This document shows positions 26,701 through 35,126 of a stretch of 64,000 nt of DNA, piece after piece. The notes under the pieces are model-generated. The model was not told the origin of the DNA. It saw only the letters and a list, made by a program, of their open reading frames with translations, and did not search any database. The position numbers and the translations under genes are program-made. The DNA is from Cytophagaceae bacterium (lineage in GTDB: Bacteria > Bacteroidota > Bacteroidia > Cytophagales > Spirosomataceae), in contig JADKIR010000004.1 of NCBI GenBank assembly GCA_016722655.1, positions 496,001 through 560,000 of the forward strand. The letters run 5' to 3'. Position 1 is the stretch's first letter. The number at the start of each line of letters is the position of its first letter.

Positions 26701-27014
26701 GCATCAGAAGTCAATGTTACATTGATTACTGTCTGAGCACCTACTGTGATTTCTTCTGTTTTGTAACCTACAAAACTTACGACTAAAACATCTCCTGCAC
26801 CCCGAACATCAAGAGAGAAGTTACCACTGGCATCTGTAGCTGCACCTCTGGTAGTACCTTTAATGGTAACAGATGCTCCCGGTACGCCGGAACCATCGGC
26901 TGCGTCGGTCACCTTTCCACTAACTTTTCTTCCCTGTGCAAATGTCATCTGAAGGCTCACTACAAGCCCAAGCATAAGCATCAGAAAAGATCTCAAATAG
27001 AATTTTCCTTTCAT
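23751..27014 (-). CDS. SusC/RagA-family TonB-linked outer-membrane protein
   Basis: 1087 residues. Signal peptide (…SLQMTFAQ), carboxypeptidase-regulatory-like domain (GRKVSGKVTDAADGSGVPGA, about 28-110), then the SusC-specific plug with RIRGFGAFGGNEPLIVVDGL, VETVTVLKDASAASIYGARA and ANGVIIYTTKKG (about 170-235), and a 22-strand-type barrel ending in FPMTRQITFGLNVGF. It imports the ligand caught by SusD, using TonB energy. It is the first gene of a two-gene operon whose promoter is at 27066-27095, behind an unusually long poly-A tract on the coding strand (27120-27133). Confidence 0.94.
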   Translation of the reverse strand: MKGKFYLRSFLMLMLGLVVSLQMTFAQGRKVSGKVTDAADGSGVPGASVTIKGTTRGAATDASGNFSLDVRGAGDVLVVSFVGYKTEEITVGAQTVINVTLTSDAASLEEVVVTGYSVDKRKESTGAVAIVKPKDLTVVPSSSIDQQLQGRVAGVNVVTTSQPGSGSQVRIRGFGAFGGNEPLIVVDGLPVGDVNFLNPEDVETVTVLKDASAASIYGARAANGVIIYTTKKGKKGTGKLNISYDGVFGATDPGEGQQMMNPQDQATWTWNALRNSGSPLSHPQYGSGATPILPDYLKVGNRNGVVGTIDLAAEKAKYNITGPTIGDFYQVIKANKEGTDWYKELTQTGTISRHTLGFSGGGQGSRFYVGLSSQKQQGILPSQSATRYAFRVNTEFDILKNLRIGENLQVTYLSINGRNGGNNGLESSQLENDILGAFRSPTIIPVRDEFGGWAGTTAIGFGQGSNPVANQQHNKLNKNFNAIGTGNLYIEWDPIKDLTLRSSIGGNYNNFYGWGYGRPIYETLENKGVVWSYNENGGFRMGWTFTNTATYKKKFGIHNIEVLVGQEALNTGAGKNMAANGRDPFAGDLDYITISTLNTLNPATSTKDNGINFLSYFGRAIYNLHDKYYLTGVLRRDGSSRFGSESRFGIFPAFSAAWRISEESFMKDLPWVTDLKIRGGYGTMGNSNNVDPGNQFSLYAQNLGNSVYDISGTNGGIAPGYTQTRIGNPGAKWETSVTQNIGFDGTFLKSRLEIVFDLWRKNTKDLLYRLPITQTAGEATPPFVNVGTMLNEGVDVQVITRGNLVKDVKYELDLTASFLHNEITEIGGGLTYLQDVNPGFRGVNPVRNQLGLSLSSFYGYKVQGLFQSADEIKSAPTQDGAGVGRFRYMDLNGRDAKGQLTGKPDGKIDADDRTYLGSPVPKFTGGLNFRLSYKNFDLVSYFYTSIGNKIFNISKRFTDFYPLFAGSAISERVKDSWTPENRDTNIPIFEANDGFSTGSQSSDFYVEDGSYLRFQNLTIGYNLPTNVVEKLKLGRVRASASVNNLFTVTKYGGLDPQVAGAADTNFGIDLGNFPMTRQITFGLNVGF

Positions 27015-27065
27015 AGAACTTAAGGTTAATTGTTAAAAAAAAGTTTATTTTTTATTAGAATAGTG

Positions 27066-27095
27066 CAAGATTAGAGATAAAAAATGAAAACGCAA
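27066..27095 (-). promoter_or_regulatory. Promoter of the susCD operon
   Basis: On the minus strand TTG (27095-27093), 19 bases, then TAATCTTG (27073-27066), close to the TTTG...TAnnTTTG consensus, followed by about 50 bases of leader. Confidence 0.5.
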
Positions 27096-27591
27096 TATTT
27101 TTTTAAATATTTATTGAAATTTTTTTTTTTTTTAATAAATAATATTCTTTTTTGTTGTCAATCAACATTTTCGATAACTTTCTTAATTACATGCAAAATA
27201 TAATTTTATTTTTTCCGATATTACACATTTATTATTTGTGTAGATTTGACACATTTAAATTTATTTTATGGTATTTTTTCTAATTTTTATTGTTTTTTCT
27301 TAAGATTTCCCAAGAAATTATAGAACTGAAGAAAATTATGTAATAAAAAAAATCCAAATCAATGAATTACTCAGATTATAGACGGAAAACAATTTTGAAT
27401 GTATAGAAGAGAGTTGAATATCAGAACTATAGTTCTCTTTTAATCAGGTGATTTTCCTAAATTTTAGTTAAATAAAAACCTATTGAAGTATTTAAACCTT
27501 TTTGTTTGAAAATAATGGGATACGAACCGAAATGCAAAATCTAATAATTTCAGAAGAATAAAATTTTAACCGGCAAATCTAAAAAATGAAA

Positions 27592-27620
27592 ATTCCTGCA
27601 CTGAATGTCAATGCAGGAAT
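27592..27620 (-). terminator. Intrinsic terminator of the coiled-coil gene
   Basis: ATTCCTGCA (27592-27600) pairs perfectly with TGCAGGAAT (27612-27620); the minus-strand RNA continues TTTCATTTTTT. It is 32 bases past the stop at 27653. Confidence 0.75.
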
Positions 27621-27652
27621 CCAATATAACCCTATAAACCATTATGATCTTT

Positions 27653-28597
27653 TTATTTTACCAAAAAGCTCCCTGTTCCGATTTTGAAGCCTTCAGAATA
27701 TAATTCTATTGAATAAGTACCTGACTTAAGAGCCTGGTCTTTTTTGTAATACATATCTACTGCCTGATCATTATTGGAATAAAGCACGGCTTGTTTCATG
27801 CTATAGCCAATCTCCTGATTGTTATATTTCAATACTCCACCCTTGTTCATGTCGTTGATTACACCACCATTGGGATCAAGCAATCTCAAATAAACATCTT
27901 TATTGTTCGTAGCTGTAAGCGGATTTGATGGCAAAATATATGAAACTTTCAGTTGGTCAATTTTTTTGTTTTTAACCTCTCCTGACCGCTCTTTTCCTCT
28001 GCTGCTCAATGCTACCACGGTTACTTTAACTGCTTTTAAAGCTGAGCCAACATTTATTTTTTGTTTCAAATCTTCATTTTTAGCACTAACATCGCTCAAA
28101 GTACGATTCAACGAATCTTTTGTAGATTTCAAGCCACTGTTTTCTGCAATAACAGTCTGCTTTTCAGTTTGAAGCATTTGATTTTGGTTAGTCAAAATGC
28201 CGTTTTCTTCTCTCAACTTCTGAAGCTCAACTTCTTTTTCGGCAAGGAAAGTTTCGTATTCCTTAATTTTCCCTTCATATTTCTTAGAAGAAAAATTTGA
28301 ATCTGCTCTAAGTTTCTTTTTATCATTTTCCAATTGTGCTTTGATTTTTTGGAGTTCTTCCACGCTACCCCCAAGTGATTGCACCTCGGCTATTTTGGCA
28401 TCAAGAGATCTGCTAATAGAATCAAGTTTTACTTTGGTAGAAGATAGTTCGTCAACTTTGCCAGTCAATAATTTTTGCAAATCTTCATTCTCAGTTTGTG
28501 AACCGTAATATAGATAACCCAAAAGTCCCAGTGCTCCCAATAATACCACTACACCAATTTTAAGTGTGTTTGAATTATTTGATGATTGTTGTTCCAT
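27653..28597 (-). CDS. Membrane-anchored coiled-coil protein, unknown function
   Basis: 314 residues. A short N-terminal tail, one membrane helix (residues 12-31), then about 150 residues of coiled coil rich in Glu, Lys, Leu and Gln (35-185), followed by a compact beta domain (about 190-314: VKVTVVALSSRG, KVSYILPSN, KDVYLRLLDPNGGVI, YSIELYSEGFKIGTGSFLVK). This architecture is common among uncharacterised Cytophagales proteins. The beta domain probably faces the periplasm. It follows the orphan kinase gene, 152 bases downstream on the same strand, so they may or may not share a transcript. Confidence 0.7.
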   Translation of the reverse strand: MEQQSSNNSNTLKIGVVVLLGALGLLGYLYYGSQTENEDLQKLLTGKVDELSSTKVKLDSISRSLDAKIAEVQSLGGSVEELQKIKAQLENDKKKLRADSNFSSKKYEGKIKEYETFLAEKEVELQKLREENGILTNQNQMLQTEKQTVIAENSGLKSTKDSLNRTLSDVSAKNEDLKQKINVGSALKAVKVTVVALSSRGKERSGEVKNKKIDQLKVSYILPSNPLTATNNKDVYLRLLDPNGGVINDMNKGGVLKYNNQEIGYSMKQAVLYSNNDQAVDMYYKKDQALKSGTYSIELYSEGFKIGTGSFLVK

Positions 28598-28749
28598 AAT
28601 GAAAATATTCTCGTTTTGTTTGGCACAAACTTCACTCTTTTGTATTAAATCAGACTTAAGGACAAATTAAATTTAGCTTAAAATTTTAGTTAATAAAAAT
28701 CAATAAAATTTTTAAGTATTTAATTATCAGTATTTTGAAATATTTATCA

Positions 28750-30138
28750 TCAATTATGATAAAATAGAAGAATAAAACTATTGCCATCCACAATTGGCTC
28801 AACGGTCAGTTTACCTTTGTGCAAATCAACTATTTGCTTAACAATTGCAAGTCCGACACCGTGCCCAATCTTTCCTTTAGCAGTTGCGTTGGATCTAAAA
28901 AATGGTTGGAACACTTTTTCTGACTCATCGGCAGGAATTTGAATGCCTCTGTTATTGACACTAATTTGTACACATTCAGTTTGTGGATTAATTAAAATTC
29001 TGGCCTTATGATTATCAGAAAACTTACAGGCATTATCAATCAGATTTTTAAAAACCACTTTCAGAGCATCATCATTGCCATTGATAATAAGCAAATTATC
29101 ATCTTCCGGCACTTGCTCCCATCCTACTTCAACCTGGTTTTCAGGATTCCATTTTTTATAATCTGAGATGGAATCAAAAAGCAATTCATCTATTCTGATT
29201 TTCTGCATTGGAAGAGCAGACTCATCAGAAAATACATTGGCCAACTGTAAAATCGATTGTGTAAGGTGATTGAGTTTTAGGGTATCTTCCCGTAACCCTT
29301 TAATTTGTGGATACAATTCTGCATTGTCTTTATATTTCATTTCCAACAATTCGATCTGGGTAAATATCTTGGTCAGTGGATTTTTTAACTCATGAGAAAT
29401 ATTTGCGACAAACATTTTTTGGGTAAAAACTGAGTTTTCGACTCTTTCTAACAATTGATTTATGGTACTGGCCAATTGACCTATTTCATCTTCAAAGTTG
29501 GAGAGTTCTATGCGTTTGGAAATATTTTTGGGGAAAATCCTTCCCAGTTGATTAATTATCCCAGATATAGGCGAAAACGCACTATTGGCAAGATACCACC
29601 CCATAAAACCTATCAAAAGCAAAGCCACCAACAGCATTATGAGCAGGATTTTTCTGAGATCGTCCAATGCTTCGGCACCTACGGTGTCTTTAGCACTTAC
29701 CAAAACCCAATAATCGCCTGATGAATCTTTTATTTTAAGAAACGCCATTTTATAGGCTCCCAGGTTGGAAGTCCCAAAAGTTTGCAATGAATCTATTTTT
29801 TTGAGCAAAAGCCTGTGAAATTCTTCATTTCTGAAACTTGTAGAAAACACAAATAGATCACGTTTGATGTCGATTATTGAAATGATTTCCTGTGTAAGAT
29901 ATTCTTTTTCAGTATTTTCTACAATTTTCCTTATGGCTTTATTATTGGCTTGAAAATCAAAAAACAGAGCCGAAGTTGTGATGGCTCTGTCCTGCAGTTT
30001 TTTATAAAATCGTTTTTCAAGATATAGCTTACTAAAAAAATATATACTTACCGAAAAAAACATAAACAGGAATCCCACCAGCATCAAAAACTGAAGGGTG
30101 AGTTGCCCTCTAATATTTAGTTTCAGTCTGAATGCCAT
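28750..30138 (-). CDS. Sensor histidine kinase (HAMP, HisKA, HATPase), orphan
   Basis: 462 residues. Two membrane helices (about 12-35 and 163-183) bracket a periplasmic sensor of some 125 residues. Then come a HAMP linker (about 184-238), a HisKA domain with FVANISHELKNPL (His249), and a HATPase with N box NLIDNACKFSD, F box VFQPFFRS and G2 GHGVGLAIVKQIVDLHKG. A typical class I kinase of the OmpR-partner type, but no response-regulator gene is within 20 kb on its side. It is preceded by the thioredoxin-like lipoprotein gene (54-base gap), which may be co-transcribed. It could sense redox or envelope state if the pairing is functional. Confidence 0.85.
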   Translation of the reverse strand: MAFRLKLNIRGQLTLQFLMLVGFLFMFFSVSIYFFSKLYLEKRFYKKLQDRAITTSALFFDFQANNKAIRKIVENTEKEYLTQEIISIIDIKRDLFVFSTSFRNEEFHRLLLKKIDSLQTFGTSNLGAYKMAFLKIKDSSGDYWVLVSAKDTVGAEALDDLRKILLIMLLVALLLIGFMGWYLANSAFSPISGIINQLGRIFPKNISKRIELSNFEDEIGQLASTINQLLERVENSVFTQKMFVANISHELKNPLTKIFTQIELLEMKYKDNAELYPQIKGLREDTLKLNHLTQSILQLANVFSDESALPMQKIRIDELLFDSISDYKKWNPENQVEVGWEQVPEDDNLLIINGNDDALKVVFKNLIDNACKFSDNHKARILINPQTECVQISVNNRGIQIPADESEKVFQPFFRSNATAKGKIGHGVGLAIVKQIVDLHKGKLTVEPIVDGNSFILLFYHN

Positions 30139-30192
30139 AAACTCTCATTTTGCAAAAAAAAGAATATATTTTGCTGTATTTCAATAAATTAA

Positions 30193-31443
30193 TCACAATG
30201 AACTTACAAGCTCATTATATTTAACAAGGTCCATTTGATACTTGACGGCCAGATTTCTTGCTTGAGTGGCATCGGCTTTGGCCTGAGGTATATCGCCGGC
30301 ATTTTTATTTAACCTGGCTGATTCATAATAATACTCTGCCATCAATTTCTCATCCTTAATAGAGGCTTTGGCTTTTGCCATCCAGGCTTTTGCTTTTGCA
30401 ACGTAGGCTTTATCAGGATAATTTTTGTTAAATAAACTGGTAATATAAACCTGAGCCTGGCCATTTCCCTCATACTTTCTCGACATTTTGTCACCTACCA
30501 CCAATGATTGAGGAGCTTTACCTTCTCTTATCAAAGCCAGTGATTCCAGTTCCCAGGTAACCCCATCTACATATTGACCGGCACCCGATTTTACCATATA
30601 ATCTTTAACCATTGCAAGTTTGGCAGTTCCATACTGTTTTCCTTTGGCACTAAATAAAGAAGTTTGAACTATTGTTCCTAAAATATTATTCTCATTACCA
30701 GCATGACCTTCTTTTACTTCAAAAGCCGCTGCCTGTGGCACATGGTTAAACCAATAAGTCGCAAATCCATTATCAATATCTGAAACGCATTTTTTGGTAA
30801 TTTTCCAACTGGCTTCGGTTCCCAATTCATTTTTGGGGTACAGTTTAAACAGCTCATTGGCAGCAGAAATATTGGATAAAGTATCTTTGGTTAGCCTGCA
30901 AAAGGCGGCATACTGCACAAGTAAATCGAACGACCTTTCTCCTCCATCAAAGCGTTTTTTATAATTTCCGGCACGTTTATCAGGGTTTTGTGCCATTTCA
31001 GCAGCACTTAAAAATGATTTAACATCAGGGGTCACCTCTGCCTGATGCACCAACGTACCTTCCGAGTCAAAAAATAAAAATTGCGGGAAACTAGGCAACC
31101 AAATATTCCTGGCGTTGAGAAACTTAACTTGCTCTGCATTACCCACATCGAGCTTATAATTGATAAAGTCAGTATTGAATTTTGTGGCCACTTCCGGTTT
31201 TTTAAAAAAAGGCTCCATACTCTGGCAAACAGGACAGGTGGGTGAAAAACACTCCACAAAAAGTATTTTACCTTGTGCTTTAGCTTGGGCCAGGGCATCA
31301 TCAATGCTAGGGTTCCAGGTCACTTTGGTTTTGTCAATAACTACACTTTCGACTTTTTTTTGAGTCTGGCTGTGACAGCTGCTGAGCGAAACCATTCCGA
31401 AAACCACAAAAAACTTAATAACCTGCAGAAAAGACTTTTTCAT
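30193..31443 (-). CDS. Thioredoxin-fold lipoprotein with CPVC motif
   Basis: 416 residues from the ATG at 31443; a 10-residue N-terminal extension lacks signal-peptide character. Lipobox MVSLSSC (Cys23). The next domain (about 45-150) is a thioredoxin fold: GKILFVECFSPTCPVCQSMEP with active-site Cys70 and Cys73, then a WLPSFPQFLFFD cis-Pro region. CPVC is unusual compared with CGPC or CPHC. The remaining 260 residues are helical and TPR-like. It acts in the periplasm, probably in disulfide reduction or protein repair. It precedes the orphan kinase gene. Confidence 0.8.
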   Translation of the reverse strand: MKKSFLQVIKFFVVFGMVSLSSCHSQTQKKVESVVIDKTKVTWNPSIDDALAQAKAQGKILFVECFSPTCPVCQSMEPFFKKPEVATKFNTDFINYKLDVGNAEQVKFLNARNIWLPSFPQFLFFDSEGTLVHQAEVTPDVKSFLSAAEMAQNPDKRAGNYKKRFDGGERSFDLLVQYAAFCRLTKDTLSNISAANELFKLYPKNELGTEASWKITKKCVSDIDNGFATYWFNHVPQAAAFEVKEGHAGNENNILGTIVQTSLFSAKGKQYGTAKLAMVKDYMVKSGAGQYVDGVTWELESLALIREGKAPQSLVVGDKMSRKYEGNGQAQVYITSLFNKNYPDKAYVAKAKAWMAKAKASIKDEKLMAEYYYESARLNKNAGDIPQAKADATQARNLAVKYQMDLVKYNELVSSL

Positions 31444-31643
31444 ATAAATATCACGAAACAAATTGTAAATCAAATATTTTGAAAAAACAGAATCACAAAA
31501 ATTGAAAAATAAACGCTTACTTACAAATAATGCCTTGTTAATGTTGCGTTAATCAGATTTTTTGGGCGGTCCACATTCTTTTTTTTTAATCAACAAACTA
31601 CAATAGATTGTTTTCTCAAAAAGCAAAACATATAAAAATGCTC

Positions 31644-31651
31644 TATTTTTG
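31644..31651 (+). promoter_or_regulatory. Bacteroidota -7 element before the ArsC-family gene
   Basis: TATTTTTG followed by C matches TAnnTTTG and lies 17 bases before the ATG. No clear TTTG is seen 19-22 bases upstream. Confidence 0.45.
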
Positions 31652-31668
31652 CAAAAAAAATATAAAAC

Positions 31669-32022
31669 ATGCTTACCATTTACGGCATACCCAATTGCGA
31701 CACAGTAAAAAAATCACGGGATACAATCGGCAATTATGGCATAGAATACCTTTTTCATGACTATAAAAAAAACGGAATCAGCCGGGATAAACTGGAGGAG
31801 TGGTTGCAACAGATTCCATTGAGTACGCTTGTTAACAAAAAAGGAACCACTTACCGCGGATTGGATGAACAACAGAAAAGCGACCTGGAAAGCATTGAAA
31901 CGGCCATTCCTGTACTAATGAGCAACCCATCGGTAATAAAACGCCCGGTAATAGAAGACCAAAAAATAGTGGCGGTAGGTTTTGACAAAGACCAATACGA
32001 AAAGCTATTCTCTAAAGGTTGA
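31669..32022 (+). CDS. ArsC/Spx-family (YffB-like) reductase
   Basis: 117 residues. Glutaredoxin-like ArsC fold: IPNCDTVKKS with Cys10 (single Cys, not the CxxC of Spx), HDYKKNGIS, LSTLVNKKGTTYRGL and NPSVIKRPV, the family's anion-binding block. YffB-type proteins resemble glutathione-dependent arsenate reductases but their substrate is unproven. The last 11 bases overlap the end of the convergent GMC oxidoreductase gene. Confidence 0.85.
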   Translation: MLTIYGIPNCDTVKKSRDTIGNYGIEYLFHDYKKNGISRDKLEEWLQQIPLSTLVNKKGTTYRGLDEQQKSDLESIETAIPVLMSNPSVIKRPVIEDQKIVAVGFDKDQYEKLFSKG

Positions 32023-33736
32023 GTTTTTTTAGCTCAGCCACCGCATGGGCACACGCACGGGCAGTGAGGGCCATGTAAGTAAGTGACGGGTTCACACAGT
32101 TAGAAGAAGCCATGGCGGCACCGTCGGTCACATATACATTTTCACAACCCCACACCTGATTATTAGCGTTGAGCACCGAAGTTTTGGCATCCAGGCCCAT
32201 GCGGGCAGTACCCATTTCATGCTTTGACAATCCGAGATGAAAATCTTCTTTTTTGTAAGATTTTACATTTTTGTATCCGGCAGCTTCGAGCATTTCTGCG
32301 GCATCATTGGCCATATCTATCCTCATTTTGTGCTCGTTTTCTTTAATTTCGGCATCAAAAACTATCTTTGGCATTCCAAACTGGTCTTTTTCATCGGCAT
32401 GCAGATACATGCGGTTGTCTTCATAAGGCAGACACTCCCCAAATGAACTCAGATTGATGCTCCATTCTCCCGGTTCGGTAGCCATCTGCTTGAGTTCCTT
32501 TCCAAAAACATCAGCCTGAAAACCCCGGCTCCAACCACTCCGGCTTGCACCACCCTGATAGTCAAATCCACGGATATAGTTACGCTTGTCAGTTCCAATA
32601 TTGCGATAACGGGGCACAAAAATACCGTTGGCCCGACGACCAAAGTAATACTTGTCAGTAAAACCCTCCACGAGAGCATTGGCTCCTACACGTGAATGAT
32701 GGTCCATCAGATTGCGACCCAATTGATCACTATCATTTCCAAGGCCTTTAGGAAACCGACCCGACACCGAATTGAGCATAATATGCGTACTACCAATAGT
32801 GGAGGCCGTCAAAAATATGACTTTAGCATAATATTCTACCGACTCTTTGGTGTTCGCATTTATCACCTCCACGCCGGTGGCTTTTTGCTTTTTTTCATCA
32901 TAAATCACCCTGGACACCACCGCATCTGACCTGAGTGTAAGGTTACCGGTCTTCGTTGCAGCAGGCAATGTGGCCGATTGTGTACTAAAATACGCTCCGA
33001 ACGGACAACCCGAGGAACAAGCATTACGATGCTGACATGATGCTCTGCCCAAAGCCGTCTGTTCTTCAGTAGCCTTGGTGATATGTGCCACTCTGCCAAT
33101 GGTCACCAACCTTTCGCGACCATATTTTGCATGAATTTTGGTTTTAAAATCCTCCTCTACACAGTTTAGGTCCATTGCAGGCTGAAAAACACTGTCAGGT
33201 ATGTGCGGAATGTTTTCATAACTACCACTCACCCCTATAAACTTCTCTACATAAGCATACCAGGGCTCCAGGTCTTTGTATCTGATGGGCCAGTCAGTTC
33301 CCACACCGTCACGGGCATTGGCCTCAAAATCGAAATCACTCCAGCGATACACCTGCCGGCCCCAAAGCAACGACTTCCCTCCTACTCCTGCTCCGCGATA
33401 CCAGTCAAAGGGTTTTTCACTGAGGTATGGGCTCACATCTTCAGGTAACCAAAATTCCTGATTGGCTTCGGTAATAGGGTAGCTTCCTTCAATTGATTGA
33501 ACAGGGAATTTCTGTTTGAGTTCATTGGTAAGTCGGCCGTGGTGATCGAGCTCCCATGGCGACTGCATAGCATGTTTATAGTCTTCTATATGCTTAATGT
33601 CCCTCCCTCTTTCGAGCATGAGCACTTTTAGTCCTTTTTCGCAGAGTTCTTTGGCTGCCCAGCCTCCGCTTATTCCCGAGCCCACCACTATGGCATCGTA
33701 TGTGTTTTTTTCCTTGGCCGTCAGGTTAAGATTCAT
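32012..33736 (-). CDS. GMC-family oxidoreductase
   Basis: 574 residues. FAD-binding Rossmann motif AIVVGSGISGGWAAKEL (residues 15-31) with ERGRD, the GMC block VGGKSLLWGRQVYRW, a Cys-rich insert CQHRNACSSGCPFGAYFSTQ typical of the gluconate/choline-dehydrogenase-like branch, and a C-terminal catalytic region HLGLSKHEMGTARMG followed by DGAAMASSNCVNPSLTYMAL. It probably oxidises a polyol or sugar at a CH-OH group. Many Bacteroidota relatives are paired with a gluconate 2-dehydrogenase subunit 3 gene; none is adjacent here. No signal peptide is seen. Confidence 0.85.
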   Translation of the reverse strand: MNLNLTAKEKNTYDAIVVGSGISGGWAAKELCEKGLKVLMLERGRDIKHIEDYKHAMQSPWELDHHGRLTNELKQKFPVQSIEGSYPITEANQEFWLPEDVSPYLSEKPFDWYRGAGVGGKSLLWGRQVYRWSDFDFEANARDGVGTDWPIRYKDLEPWYAYVEKFIGVSGSYENIPHIPDSVFQPAMDLNCVEEDFKTKIHAKYGRERLVTIGRVAHITKATEEQTALGRASCQHRNACSSGCPFGAYFSTQSATLPAATKTGNLTLRSDAVVSRVIYDEKKQKATGVEVINANTKESVEYYAKVIFLTASTIGSTHIMLNSVSGRFPKGLGNDSDQLGRNLMDHHSRVGANALVEGFTDKYYFGRRANGIFVPRYRNIGTDKRNYIRGFDYQGGASRSGWSRGFQADVFGKELKQMATEPGEWSINLSSFGECLPYEDNRMYLHADEKDQFGMPKIVFDAEIKENEHKMRIDMANDAAEMLEAAGYKNVKSYKKEDFHLGLSKHEMGTARMGLDAKTSVLNANNQVWGCENVYVTDGAAMASSNCVNPSLTYMALTARACAHAVAELKKLNL

Positions 33737-34141
33737 TTATCCGGTCGAACGATTAGATTTTTGATTCAAAAATAATCAAATTTCCTGCAGGAGGATTGTA
33801 ATATTGATGGCTGATTATGGTATTTTTTTGACATATATAAAACAGAAATGACCAATAATAGCAGCAAAGATTTCTTATTCAGGAGTCCAGACTCAATGAC
33901 TTTTAAAAAATCAATAAGCCAAATTTTTTAGCAAATTAAAAAAATAAGAAAGATTTTCTTGACGATTACTAATATTTTCACCAATTTTATGGTATATATT
34001 TTAGCAAGTTATAAAATAAGAGCAAGGCATATCTCTTAGAAATGGTAAGAATTTCGGGCAAATAAGATTTGAATTTGCTTTCCAGTAACCGGCCAAGGAG
34101 CTCCTAAATTTACTTGATGATTATTTTGAAAACAGCATTTT
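33737..34141. other. 405-bp intergenic region without a gene
   Basis: AT-rich spacer between divergent genes. I see no coding frame, RNA gene or strong hairpin. It contains CCTGCAGG and several A/T runs. It must hold the promoters of the GMC oxidoreductase and XRE/S24 genes. Confidence 0.6.
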
Positions 34142-34918
34142 ATGAAAAAGATAAGTAAAAATATTGCCCACCTGCGTCACCTGAGAGGAATCTCACAGGA
34201 GGCCTTGGCCAATGACCTCGACATCACACGCTCACGACTGAGCTCCTGGGAAGAACACCGTGCCGAGCCACCAATAGACCTCATAGTGAGGCTCTCGGAG
34301 TATTTTAATGTATCGGTAGATTCTTTACTTAAAATAGACCTGACCAAAGTAAAAGACTTGCGTGATCTGCTCAAAATCGGGGGTAACCGCATATTGTTCC
34401 CCGTGATGGTAGATGGCGAAGGAAGAGACCTGGTAGAGCTGGTACCCATAAGAGCCTCAGCCGGATACCTCCAGGGGTACAGCGATGAGGAATATATACA
34501 AAATCTACCACGTATATCGCTCCCATTTACCGATGTGGGTAAGTTTAGGGGCTTTCCCATCAAAGGAGACTCCATGCCCCCGCTCGAAACCGGAGCCTAT
34601 GTAATCGGGAAATATGTGGAAGATCTGACCGACATCAAAGACGGGAAAACCTATGTGGTACTCACTCAAAACGATGGGCTTGTGTACAAGCGGCTTTATA
34701 ATAAAATTGAGGAAGATGGCACCATTCACCTGCACTCTGACAACAAAACCTATGTACCCTATCAAATCAAACCCGAAGAAGTATTTGAACTATGGAGTTT
34801 TGTAGCGAGCCTCAACCCTACCGACCAGCCTATTTCAGATTTACTTTACAATACTATTCAGAGTATCCAGGCCGATGTGGCCCAGCTCAGGATGCAGCAG
34901 CTTAAAGGAAAAGTCTGA
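34142..34918 (+). CDS. XRE-family regulator with S24 (LexA/CI-like) domain
   Basis: 258 residues. N-terminal helix-turn-helix (residues 8-62: HLRGISQEALANDLDITRSR, LSSWEEHRAEPP), then an S24 peptidase-like domain with Ala107-Gly108 as potential self-cleavage site (RASAGYLQGY), Ser144 in FPIKGDSMPP and Lys183 in GLVYKRL. The Ala-Ser and Ser-Lys spacings are close to those of LexA and lambda CI, so RecA-stimulated self-cleavage is possible. Full-length relatives in Bacteroidota often regulate neighbouring or stress genes. There are no phage genes nearby. The sugar epimerase operon starts 208 bases downstream. Confidence 0.85.
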   Translation: MKKISKNIAHLRHLRGISQEALANDLDITRSRLSSWEEHRAEPPIDLIVRLSEYFNVSVDSLLKIDLTKVKDLRDLLKIGGNRILFPVMVDGEGRDLVELVPIRASAGYLQGYSDEEYIQNLPRISLPFTDVGKFRGFPIKGDSMPPLETGAYVIGKYVEDLTDIKDGKTYVVLTQNDGLVYKRLYNKIEEDGTIHLHSDNKTYVPYQIKPEEVFELWSFVASLNPTDQPISDLLYNTIQSIQADVAQLRMQQLKGKV

Positions 34919-35018
34919 TTATGGCTTAACTAAAGATTATTTGATGATTTTTTCAAAAAAAGCCTCTCATGGCTGTAATTATGAGCCAAATTGCCGACTC
35001 AATTAATTCTGCAATTAG

Positions 35019-35050
35019 TTTGTAATTCATAATCAATAATGATAATTTTG
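35019..35050 (+). promoter_or_regulatory. Promoter of the epimerase-glycosyltransferase operon
   Basis: TTTG (35019-35022), 20 bases, TAATTTTG (35043-35050): a full match to the Bacteroidota consensus. It leaves a leader of about 70 bases before the ATG at 35127. Confidence 0.6.
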
Positions 35051-35126
35051 CGGGATGTTTGGGTTGAAAAACTAAAGCGGGTTTCTAACAGAAATGTCTG
35101 GGAAACAACGATAATCTTAGCGATAA

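Larger units (their letters stand above)
27015..27652. other. 638-bp intergenic region upstream of susC
   Basis: Very AT-rich, with no credible coding frame on either strand. It holds the susC promoter, a T14 run at 27120-27133, a perfect 14-bp palindrome AGAACTATAGTTCT at 27423-27436 of unknown role, and the terminator of the coiled-coil gene at its right end. Several long T-rich stretches make small-RNA prediction by eye unreliable. Confidence 0.6.

Noticed and set aside
27423..27436. AGAACTATAGTTCT as an operator or terminator
   Set aside because: A single perfect palindrome far from any gene start, with no second copy in the window; noted under the intergenic entry only.
27015..27652. 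Small RNA or peptide genes in the susC upstream region
   Set aside because: No frame with a start, a plausible length and coding bias; the AT-rich runs make hairpins unreliable.
33737..34141. tRNA or attachment site next to the XRE/S24 gene
   Set aside because: No cloverleaf or repeat typical of integration was seen, and there are no phage genes nearby.
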